Positions 18,504-26,988 of a DNA stretch of 55,498 nucleotides are shown piece after piece. Both the position numbers and the translations under genes were made by a program. The notes beneath the pieces were generated by a model. It had not been told where the DNA came from. It worked only from the letters and a program-made list of their open reading frames with translations, and did no database searches. Each line of letters begins with the position of its first letter. The first letter of the stretch is position 1. The DNA is from Hondaea fermentalgiana. Its lineage: Eukaryota > Sar > Bigyra > Thraustochytrida > Thraustochytriidae. The DNA is taken from the NCBI GenBank assembly GCA_014084085.1, contig NPFB01000042.1, positions 15,816-71,313 of the forward strand, read 5' to 3'.

Positions 18504-21500
18504 CTAGATTCCGGGTACGACGCCGGACTCACGGTCAAACTGCTCTTTGGACAGCTCGATGAAGATCTTCTCGAGATCCATGACTGCAAGAGTGTAGAGC
18601 TCGATATTGAGTGCTGCTTTGGCGGACTCTACGAAGCGAAAGGCAGAAGCCAAAACGCGCGCCATGCTCACGCGAGACCAGTCGTGATCCTCGAAGTTGA
18701 TCTGCAGCTTCATGCGGTTCTGAAAGACTTCCACAATCGAGGCATCAAAGTCTGCTTTGCCAAAGGCTGCCTCGACTTCGTCCGAGGTTGGCGCAGGATT
18801 TTGAAAGGTGAGATCGACAAAGATTTTGCTGCAGTGCTTGTCGCGAAGACGATCAAGAGACCCAACCGTAAGCATCGAACCGTTGACCATGATGCCAATC
18901 TTGTTGGCGAGTGCCTGAGCCTCGTCCATGTAGTGCGTGCTAAGGAGCATCCCAGGTAGTTGCAAGTTCTCCACCCGAGAAGCATCTGACGCATTCCGAA
19001 TGGCGAGCTCCGGCTTGAGCACATTCCACAACTGAAGACGACCTGCAGGATCAATGCCGGAGGAAACTTCATCAATGAGCATGAGCTCAGCCTTGTCAAT
19101 GAGTGCAAGAGCCAGACAGAGACGCCGCTTGTAGCCGCCACTGAGGTCCACAGCAAGCTTGTGCAAGTGCTGCGTGAGGTTTAGCGTGTCCAGCACAGCA
19201 CTTACGTGCGCCGCAACACGCGGGTCCTTCTTGTCCAGACCGTGTGCGGCCAGTACAAAGTCAACGTGTTCAGCTACGTTGAGTTTATTGAAGACTGCAT
19301 CGTGTTGAGGACAGTATGCAACACGACCTTCAGCATACAGCTGTTCTGTCGCCGACACGTTATGGATGGAAATGCCGTCGAGAGCAACGTCCCCGCCATT
19401 GAGCGGCAAGTCTCGCAATATAGAGGAAGCTGTGACAGACTTGCCGCTGCCGTTTGGTCCAAGCAAGGCAAAAATCTCATTCGGGCGCACGGAAAAGGAG
19501 AGTCCCTTGACGGCGTGGTTGATTTTGTACTTGCTCTCGAATGGATCGGCCCCACAAGTAAAAAGCCGCTGAAACCAGTAGCCCAGGTCGAGAAAGCGAA
19601 AGCGGTAACTCATGGAGTCGGGCGCAATGCGAAAGTTCTTGACAATGTCCTGGACGCGCAGCATCTTGTCGCCTGCCGCGACGCCATCCATTGCCAACTC
19701 GCGCTCGCGTGCAACGTCCTCATCAGCTGGAATCTCGCCCTCGGCGTTGCCAGGCACGGCAAGATAGCTCGCGTGACGCACTTGGAGGTAAACCATAATC
19801 CAGTAAAAGCATCCAGAGGCAAATAACAGCACAATCGAATACGATATACGAGCACTCCAACCCCAGGTATCAGCCCACGTGAGCGCGGGATCATTGAATT
19901 TGGGTGAGATTGCAAACAGCTCGCTGAGGCCGCGCTGAAACGAGAAACCCGGTAAAAAGGAGATGATGTCACCCACTGTTTGCTGCACTTCGACGGTTGT
20001 GTAAATGAGCATCGTTCCGTAGACCGCATATGGGGCGGCAATGAGGAAAATCATGATTAGAGGTACCCAATTTCTCGCTTGCTCAGCGGTCATGAAGAGT
20101 GGCTCGAACAGAAAGCCAAACGGGATCATGGCAAAGGCATACGAAACACTCAGCAAAAAGAAGGCGAGGCCTCGCCCACCATTGCCGACAATCGGATTTC
20201 TGAAGCCAAAGGCGAAAATTAAGCACACCACAAAGAAAGGGAGCCAACTAACCACCACGCCGTTGAGTGATGCGGCAATAAAAACGTGCAGACGCTTGAT
20301 GCCATGCAGTCGACAAAAGGTATAGAGACGGGCTTCCTTGAACTCTGCGAGGGTAATGACCAGGTAGCCAAGAGAAACGAAGCCAAAACCAATGAACAAA
20401 GCAAGCATGAACTGAGGGAAACTGTAACCACTGGAGTTTGCTGGGTAAGGAAGGCCGCGCACCTGCGATGCAATGGATCCTCCGATCGTGCCAAGGCTTG
20501 CGTTCGACAAAAACGCGTACATGAGAGGAAGAGAGGTCGAGACAGTACGATTGTACATGAGCGTCGAATTCGTGGAGAGGTAGCCGCCGGCGACGAGGCC
20601 TTGATTTACGTACCAAGAAAGGTCGTTTGCGCTGGGTGGAGCCTCATCGACAAAGCTGATCACATTGCCATTTCCTGCAGGCTGTGTGGAGACTGCCATA
20701 TTGGGGAGGTCGAAGACTCGTGAAGCACTGCCACTGGAAATGTCCGCGGCCTCAAAGAAGGCGGCGCCATTGAGCGAGAGAGGGGCGACGGTGATGACTT
20801 CATCAGATTCCTCATATACGTAGACGAGCACAAAGGCGATGACAATGTACGCCATTGGCATGGCAACGCTAAAAATCTTGAACTCGATAAATCGAAGCGA
20901 CTGTTTGTACAATGCGCGCGAAATGGCAAGAATTTTTTTCCAGGTCGACACCGATGCCGGCGCCCCAGGACTCGCGTCACGTGGGTCGGTCCAGATGAGC
21001 CGAATTTTCTCCGTTAGAGAATCCATATCGGGAATGATATGCTCGTCACTTCCCGCTTCGTTCATGTGTTTTTGTGCGTCACTCGTGAGAAAGCGATCCT
21101 CTGTGGATTGACTTGCTGCAGCTTCGTCTCCCTCTTCATCCCGAGACGGGTCTTCTGCCCCGGTTTTGAGAAAGACGTCTGTCAGTGTAGTGAGCTCGAG
21201 CGAGACCGCGGCGCATCCGCTACCATCAAGCCGCTCAAGAAGTCCTGCAAAAGCCTGCTCGGCACCTGTGGGTAGCTTCCAGTGCTGCGTGAGCTGGTTT
21301 GAGTACTTGAATTCGGCCCCGGGTACAGCGCTGCGCACCGACGCAGCGGTCGCATCCATGGCCGATTTGTTCGGAGCATCAAATTTGAGCGTGTACCCAG
21401 CTCCGAAGTGATGCTTGAGAAAGAGGCTCGTGCCGCACGTAACGAGCTTGCCGTGATTCAGGATTCCGATGCGATCCGAGAGCACGTCGGCCTCGTCCAT

Positions 21501-23606
21501 GAAGTGAGTTGTGAGAATGATGCTGCGACCGGCCTTCGAAGCAGCAATCATGTCCCAGATGGCGCGGCGGCCGTACGAATCAACGCCAGCGGTCGGTTCG
21601 TCGAGCATGACGAGCTCTGGGTTACCAAGAAAGGCGACCGCAATACTCACCTTGCGCTTCATACCGCCCGAGTACGTACTGACAGGCTTGTCGACATCCG
21701 AAGGTGTCGTAAAGTTGACTTGGTCGATGCGGCGCTGCACCTCGGCTGCGATGGCCTCTGTTTCGGACTCCCCAGCCGCACACGGAATGCCGCCCTTGAG
21801 CCTAGCGAAGAGTTCGAGATGCTCCCGGCACGTCATTTGATCAAAGAGAAGATCCTCTTGAGCGCAGACGCCAATGCGATTCCGTATTTCGCTGTCGGCC
21901 CCGGCTCCGACACGATACGTGCCATGGGCAAAGTGTAGTTCTGCAGCACCTGCCGTGGGCGGGTACTCGCCTGCGATCATCTTGAGCGTTGTAGTTTTAC
22001 CGGAACTGTTGTGACCGAGAAAACCAAAGATCTCGCCCTTGAGCACGGTCATGTCGAGGCCGTTGACAGCTTTGACAGTTTTCGATGCCTTGTTGCACAT
22101 GCCAGAAGAGCCCAGGGAGAACTCTTTACGTAGTCCTCGAATTCGAAGGAGTGGCTCTGTGTTCTGAGGGAGAGCCTCGAACTCAGGCCGCGCGCCGAGA
22201 TCGTCCTCTGAAGGCTCGCTAGGGATCGACTCGCCTCGCTTCGAAGATGACCCCTCGCGAAACTTCCAGAGAATGAGGGTCTGGTAGTAGATGATTTGCG
22301 CAATTTGAGCACAGATTGCACCGACCATGCCGCTTTCAATGGCAGTTGAGGCATCAACGCCAAGGTCCTTGCCTGCCCAGTCCCAGCGAATGAGAATGGA
22401 GACCACCTGATAGAGCCCAAACCAGGGGTGTAAAAAGGTCAGAACGGAGAAGACTGCATTTGAAACATTGGCAATGATGACGACCGTCGAGACACCGCTA
22501 AAAGCAAGCCATGCCATGAAAGGCACAATGCTCGCAACGGTGTCCGTATTCACGACGGTCGTGATGAGAACAGCGAACTGCCCGGTGCCGATCATAAAAA
22601 GGAAAAAAGGAAAGAAGACAAAGAAGCCATTGGCCAGCACAACGTAGCGGCACACGAAAAAGAATACAGTCATGAGTGCAGCAATGAGTGCCCCATCAAT
22701 GATGTGATAAACGACCCAGTGAGTCCAATACACTGCCTGGGGGACGCCCATGAGCGTGAGCCCACGCACCACCCCCTTGCGCTTGTCCCGCATCATGGGT
22801 ACCAGATACATGTTGATGGCGAATTGAGCGCCGAGCAGGATATAGAGTCCGGGGAGCGCAATAAGCTCGATGCTAATGTCGTTTCCGCCGGCTTCGGGTA
22901 GACCTTGCACGTAGGAAACGAGCGAGGAGGCCATGGCCGAACTGGCGACGCCCTCGAGGCTGGCGATACTCTGGTCAGCTGCAAATTGTGCGCTAAGGAC
23001 GCGACTAGCCATCCATTCCGCAAAGTAGGAGGTACTCGAGCTCGAGCCCACGTCTGGGAGGCTGCTTCCATTGACGATGATGGAGTACGCCCAGTCGGGG
23101 GAGCCCTGCGAAACGAAGATGCCAACTGCAAAGTTGTCTGGCGTAGCTTCTGCCTCGAGAAAGGACTCAAAGGCATCGAGGGACGAGTTGCCCGACGCCA
23201 AGTTCACCTGCTCGTTCGTCGCGAAGCCGAGGCTGACCATTTCCTGCGCGAGGTCATCTACGGCGCTGCCGTCGGCGCCGGCAAAGATGAGCGCACCTGG
23301 CGAGACATCAGCGAGGCCGTAGGCGAATGCTGTTTGCGGGTACGCGTCCGCGCTGAAGATTTCGCTCCCGCCGCGGGCCGTGTCTCCGTACTGGTTGAAT
23401 GCGCTCAAAAAGGACACTCCGTAAACGGCCACGAAGACGCAGCCCATGACCACGCGCGCGAGAAATCTCAGCGCGCTGCCGGTGTCCCTCAGATCATCGC
23501 GCACCTCCTTGCGCACCAGGATAAGCAGCCGCTGCGCGCTCGAGGGCACCTTCGTGCGCGCCTCGTCCTCGCCCGCGGCCTTCGGCTCCGCCTGCACGCG
23601 CGGCAT
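18504..23606 (-). CDS. ABCA-family full ABC transporter
   Basis: The product is 1,700 residues with the order TMD1-NBD1-TMD2-NBD2. A first helix at about 35-60 is followed by an extracellular loop and a helix cluster at about 250-440. NBD1 has Walker A GHNSSGKTTT (about residue 530), Q-loop VCAQEDLLF, signature YSGGMKRK and Walker B with D-loop LVMLDEPTAGVD. TMD2 has a loop with several N-glycosylation sequons. NBD2 has GPNGSGKSVT (about 1383), AYCPQHDAVF, LSGGYKRR and LMLIDEVSSGID, where the usual Pro after Asp-Glu is Val. ABCA proteins export or flip lipids and sterols; substrate and membrane are not predictable here. The ATG at 23606 replaces a TTG-led extension. Stop is TAG at 18504. Confidence 0.93.
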   Translation of the reverse strand: MPRVQAEPKAAGEDEARTKVPSSAQRLLILVRKEVRDDLRDTGSALRFLARVVMGCVFVAVYGVSFLSAFNQYGDTARGGSEIFSADAYPQTAFAYGLADVSPGALIFAGADGSAVDDLAQEMVSLGFATNEQVNLASGNSSLDAFESFLEAEATPDNFAVGIFVSQGSPDWAYSIIVNGSSLPDVGSSSSTSYFAEWMASRVLSAQFAADQSIASLEGVASSAMASSLVSYVQGLPEAGGNDISIELIALPGLYILLGAQFAINMYLVPMMRDKRKGVVRGLTLMGVPQAVYWTHWVVYHIIDGALIAALMTVFFFVCRYVVLANGFFVFFPFFLFMIGTGQFAVLITTVVNTDTVASIVPFMAWLAFSGVSTVVIIANVSNAVFSVLTFLHPWFGLYQVVSILIRWDWAGKDLGVDASTAIESGMVGAICAQIAQIIYYQTLILWKFREGSSSKRGESIPSEPSEDDLGARPEFEALPQNTEPLLRIRGLRKEFSLGSSGMCNKASKTVKAVNGLDMTVLKGEIFGFLGHNSSGKTTTLKMIAGEYPPTAGAAELHFAHGTYRVGAGADSEIRNRIGVCAQEDLLFDQMTCREHLELFARLKGGIPCAAGESETEAIAAEVQRRIDQVNFTTPSDVDKPVSTYSGGMKRKVSIAVAFLGNPELVMLDEPTAGVDSYGRRAIWDMIAASKAGRSIILTTHFMDEADVLSDRIGILNHGKLVTCGTSLFLKHHFGAGYTLKFDAPNKSAMDATAASVRSAVPGAEFKYSNQLTQHWKLPTGAEQAFAGLLERLDGSGCAAVSLELTTLTDVFLKTGAEDPSRDEEGDEAAASQSTEDRFLTSDAQKHMNEAGSDEHIIPDMDSLTEKIRLIWTDPRDASPGAPASVSTWKKILAISRALYKQSLRFIEFKIFSVAMPMAYIVIAFVLVYVYEESDEVITVAPLSLNGAAFFEAADISSGSASRVFDLPNMAVSTQPAGNGNVISFVDEAPPSANDLSWYVNQGLVAGGYLSTNSTLMYNRTVSTSLPLMYAFLSNASLGTIGGSIASQVRGLPYPANSSGYSFPQFMLALFIGFGFVSLGYLVITLAEFKEARLYTFCRLHGIKRLHVFIAASLNGVVVSWLPFFVVCLIFAFGFRNPIVGNGGRGLAFFLLSVSYAFAMIPFGFLFEPLFMTAEQARNWVPLIMIFLIAAPYAVYGTMLIYTTVEVQQTVGDIISFLPGFSFQRGLSELFAISPKFNDPALTWADTWGWSARISYSIVLLFASGCFYWIMVYLQVRHASYLAVPGNAEGEIPADEDVARERELAMDGVAAGDKMLRVQDIVKNFRIAPDSMSYRFRFLDLGYWFQRLFTCGADPFESKYKINHAVKGLSFSVRPNEIFALLGPNGSGKSVTASSILRDLPLNGGDVALDGISIHNVSATEQLYAEGRVAYCPQHDAVFNKLNVAEHVDFVLAAHGLDKKDPRVAAHVSAVLDTLNLTQHLHKLAVDLSGGYKRRLCLALALIDKAELMLIDEVSSGIDPAGRLQLWNVLKPELAIRNASDASRVENLQLPGMLLSTHYMDEAQALANKIGIMVNGSMLTVGSLDRLRDKHCSKIFVDLTFQNPAPTSDEVEAAFGKADFDASIVEVFQNRMKLQINFEDHDWSRVSMARVLASAFRFVESAKAALNIELYTLAVMDLEKIFIELSKEQFDRESGVVPGI

Positions 23607-23799
23607 CGCGGGCCTCGCTTTGTGTCCGCGAGCCCAAGCCCCTCCAGCCCAGCCCGACTCCGCTCGCAAACAGAAAGGCGTCGCCGCCCAGCCGCCCAGC
23701 GCGGCCCCGCGGCGATCGATCGAGGTTTGCCGCTCGCGCGCCGCCCGCCGGCCGGGGACTTCTTCGCGTGCCCAGATTCAAACCTTGTCACCTTTGGTT

Positions 23800-23871
23800 T
23801 TTGAATTCAAATTCACACTCGGGTTTGAATTCAAATTCAAACTCGGGTTTGAATTCAAACCTCGGTGAGAA
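23800..23871. repeat. Three 24-bp repeats each with a 12-bp palindrome
   Basis: The perfect palindrome TTTGAATTCAAA occurs at 23800, 23824 and 23848, an exact 24-bp spacing. It is joined by a conserved ATTCAMACTCGGG-like linker in the first two units. The block lies about 194 bp upstream of the ABCA start codon and is strikingly AT-rich within GC-rich DNA. It could be a cluster of sites for a dimeric DNA-binding protein, or simply a minisatellite. Confidence 0.9.
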
Positions 23872-23993
23872 CGAGAGAGAAGTACTACTACTATACTTTC
23901 ACCACTCCGGGTCCCGCGTCCGCGCTGGAAACTGTTGGAACCAACCAGGGACGCAGTGTGGGACAAAGCAGCTGCAGCTGCACCTGCTGCTAC

Positions 23994-24028
23994 AGAAGGC
24001 AGAAAGCAGAAAGCAGAAAGCAGAATGC
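23994..24028. repeat. 7-bp tandem repeat (AGAAAGC)n
   Basis: Five consecutive 7-bp units, the inner three identical (AGAAAGC), the outer two with one mismatch each. Non-coding as far as can be seen. Confidence 0.9.
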
Positions 24029-24915
24029 AGCACGCGCCGGTCCTTCGAGGACGCGACGCGCAGCACGGACGGCGCGGCTGCAGCGACTGCTCTGCTCTGC
24101 TCGCGGCCGGCAGCCTGGCCGCGGGCCGCGGCAAGGGCGTGCGCGGCGGGCGAGAACGGAGCGCTCCGCTCTGCAGATAGGTCGCAGCGTGGAGGTGATG
24201 GACGGCGCGCTGGCTGCGACGATGGGCGATGGACGATGCGCTGGGCTGCGACGATGGCGCGGTACAAGGTGCGCGTCGAGGACGCGGAGCAGTGGAGGAT
24301 ACGCGCCGGCCAGGTCGCGAGGCAGATGCGAGTCTGCTGCGCCGAGGGCGCGCCGAGTCGCGCGTTGGCTGCAGAGCGGGACGGGGCCGGGGGCGAGGCA
24401 TTGCGCCAGCAGCGCCGCGCGGGTCCGTCGCTGCAACTCGGCACGTTCTGCGCGGCTGGCTCCCGCCGCGGAGACGCGCGGCGAAGCACTGTGCGGACGC
24501 GCGTACTACATGCGACCCTGCCTGCGCAGAAGGAAAGAAGCCCGCGCGGAAGCTGCCGGCGACTCGGCAGCGGCCGCGACGAGGAGCAGCGGAGCTGGGT
24601 GCAGCTGGCTGATGGCGCCGAGCAAGCGTTTGGCGTGGGCTGCGGTCGGGCGAGATTGTCCCGTAATGAATGAAGGGAAGCACCTGCAAGCAAGCTAGCA
24701 ATCTAGCCGAATCTTGCTGGCAATCAAGCTGGCAACTGCAAGCAAGAACGCGCTTCGTGAAGACGAGCTGAGGCGAGGAGGACGAACGGCGAGCCCCAGC
24801 CAGGTATAGGTCAGTCGGCAAGCCTGCGGAGCGAGGAAAATTGATGCATTATTATGAGCCCGTTTGCGTGGTCTGCCGAACGATCGTGACGGCTTTCCTG
24901 CGGGTTCAGGATTTT

Positions 24916-26106
24916 CTACTGGCTCGTGCCGCGAGACGAGTGGAGAAAGTCCCTTCGCGCGGCCTCGAGAAAGTCGAGCGCCACACGGTGCATGAAGGAA
25001 GACTGGCCGAGAAGACCCTCGCGAAAGGTGACGTGGGAGCCGTAGTCCGTGAGGCAGAGACAGTAATTCTCAGTCTCGCTCGCGATGTCGTAACGGATGT
25101 TCTCCTCGACGCAGAGTGGGTCGTCGAGCGCATTGAGAATTAGGCACGGCACGCGGGAGCCAGCGTAGTGCTGCATCGGGTTGGAATTGGCAAGGTATGT
25201 CTGAAAATCAGGAAAGCCAGCAAGTTGCGCGTGAGCTTGCATGAAGTTCTGCACAGAGGTGCTTTCCAGGCATTCTTGAAAACCCTTGCTGTCGCGCAGA
25301 ACGTGCTCGTTGGGCGTCAGAAAGAAAGACTTTAGACTCGCAAGGATAAATGCAGCCAGCAGCGGGCTGCGCTGCTGAAAGTTCGCAAAGGCGTTCTCGA
25401 TGCTGTACGCGGGACAGAGCGAGACCGCCGCCTGCACCGGTCCGCCCGCGGGCTGCTGGCCGATGTACGAAACGACCTGGCCCGATCCTGCAGAAATACC
25501 ACACGCGCCGATGAAACTGGCCTTCGGGAACACTTCCTGCGCCTTGGCGATCATACGTCGCGAGTCGTCGACGCATCCCATGAGATTGAACTTGGGGTGC
25601 GAAAGGGTCCCCATGTGTCCACGCCGGACGAGCAAGCAAGCTCGCCATCCCTTTGCATAGGCCGCCGCCGCAAGCTCCATCTCGTCCTGCGTCGTGCCTG
25701 TGATCGTGTGCATGATGAGCATCAGCGGCGCTTCGTCTGGCAGCTCTGGCTTGCCGCGGGGAGGTCCATATACATCGACGGCGACTTCTCCCCCGTCCTC
25801 GCACTTCACGGTGTGCCGCCGCACCGGCAGGCTATTGCGATGCAGGGCTTTGTACAGCATAAAGACGCCGAACTGGGCGTATGCGTCATGCGCCCAGCAC
25901 ACGGGCCAGAATCGACCGTGCACGGTCGTCATGCGCCGCAGGATCCGCGACATGCGTTCGTCGTCTTCCTTGTGCAACACACGGACCTTGCCACGGAGCC
26001 ATCCTTTGCGAACGAGACCGTCTGCGCAGTACACTGCTGCAAAGGCGCAGGCAAGCGTCGTCCACGACCACGGCCACGGCTTTCGCGGCGGCTTCAAGTT
26101 CGCCAT
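24916..26106 (-). CDS. ABHD1/2/3-type alpha/beta hydrolase, membrane-anchored
   Basis: The product is 396 residues. A single hydrophobic segment at about residues 14-31 should anchor it in a membrane. The hydrolase fold follows with HTITGTTQDE (oxyanion region), the nucleophile elbow GISAG (Ser205), an Asp in NALDDP (about 328) and the His in YGSHVTFREGLL (about 358). The last block matches the GGHxGFxEG region of ABHD1-3/YheT proteins. Animal relatives act on phospholipids or acyl glycerols; the substrate here is inferred only as a lipid ester. The ATG at 26106 is the second methionine of an open frame whose earlier start is GTG. Head to head with CFAP58. Confidence 0.82.
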   Translation of the reverse strand: MANLKPPRKPWPWSWTTLACAFAAVYCADGLVRKGWLRGKVRVLHKEDDERMSRILRRMTTVHGRFWPVCWAHDAYAQFGVFMLYKALHRNSLPVRRHTVKCEDGGEVAVDVYGPPRGKPELPDEAPLMLIMHTITGTTQDEMELAAAAYAKGWRACLLVRRGHMGTLSHPKFNLMGCVDDSRRMIAKAQEVFPKASFIGACGISAGSGQVVSYIGQQPAGGPVQAAVSLCPAYSIENAFANFQQRSPLLAAFILASLKSFFLTPNEHVLRDSKGFQECLESTSVQNFMQAHAQLAGFPDFQTYLANSNPMQHYAGSRVPCLILNALDDPLCVEENIRYDIASETENYCLCLTDYGSHVTFREGLLGQSSFMHRVALDFLEAARRDFLHSSRGTSQ

Positions 26107-26988
26107 CGCCGCGCTGCTCACAGAGTCTTGACGACCTGGGCTTGCTGCTTCTATTCTACTCTATCCCTCGCAGCTGTCGCTGTCAAGATCGCCAAACGCA
26201 CAAGACACCGACCTGGGAAGAACGGCGATTGCTTGACCACCGTCGCGAAGGCCCATTGGCCAGTACTCTAACCTGGCCTATCGCTCGCTCGCCGCAGCCC
26301 GCGGCGACCCAGGTCTGCGATTTGCAGCATGAATCGGATCAACGAAGGAATGAAAGACAGGCTTACCACGGTCATTAGTGGCCCAAGAAGAGAGAACCTC
26401 CTATCCGTTAGACCTTTTACGAAGTTGAACTTGAAGGACACTCTCGCGCAAGAGTCTCTCTTTCTTTCCTTATTTTCCCTTTGCGCTTTAACTTTTGGTT
26501 GGTCGACTTGTTTGTTTATGGTCAACGTGCGGCGTGCTGGCTTGCGGATTCGCGGTTTGATAGGTCGAGTCTAGGAAATTGTCGATTCGCTGGTTTTTTT
26601 GCAGGAGGAGCGGAGGTCTGCTTGCTGCCTCTTGTCGCAGCGCTTCTTGAACGCAGTAGGTCCACGAAGGTAAGGTGGGCATCTGCTCACCTCCTAGCCA
26701 AGTTGACAGGTACTGCTGCTACTGCTGCTGCTGCTGTCGTAGCTTACACCCGTCTACAGCGCTCTTCGTGGCTCAGTCGAGCGAGGCAAACGCAAGAGGT
26801 GGCAAACGGCCACGACCTGCCGTGGGACCGACAACTTGCGCGCCTCTTGTTTTCGCGTTCGCTCGACTCGTGCACAAGGTGCGAGCAGACAGGCAAGCGC
26901 AGAAGCAAGCAAGTGCTGGAAACAAGGGCGGGCAAGCGTTCTCGCTCGCCAGCAAGAGCTTCCGCTCTTTTGACGGAGAAAAGGCCCC
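26107..26988. promoter_or_regulatory. Divergent spacer between ABHD and CFAP58 genes
   Basis: This is 882 bp with no supportable gene. It carries a CTG-type triplet run at about 26711-26740. If promoters are shared here, a lipid hydrolase and an axonemal protein are regulated from the same region. No TATA box or other element was recognised. Confidence 0.5.

Larger units (their letters stand above)
23607..24915. other. 1.3-kb spacer with repeats, no assured gene
   Basis: This region separates the ABCA and ABHD genes, both on the minus strand. It holds an AT-rich 24-bp palindromic repeat (23800-23871), a 7-bp repeat (23994-24028), and then very GC-rich DNA. A plus-strand frame 24254-24673 from ATG (139 codons, beginning MARYKVRVEDAEQWRIRAG) is the only candidate that looks at all protein-like, but I recognise no family and the frame is open on the other strand too. 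The ABCA promoter should lie at the left end and the ABHD 3' UTR at the right. Confidence 0.5.

Noticed and set aside
18378..18959. 193-codon plus-strand gene beginning in the GAF/ABCA spacer
   Set aside because: Two thirds of it is antisense to the conserved NBD2 end of ABCA.
23768..24673. 301-codon plus-strand gene spanning the palindromic repeat
   Set aside because: It begins in repeat DNA, is Arg/Ala-rich without family resemblance, and the opposite strand is open over the same span.
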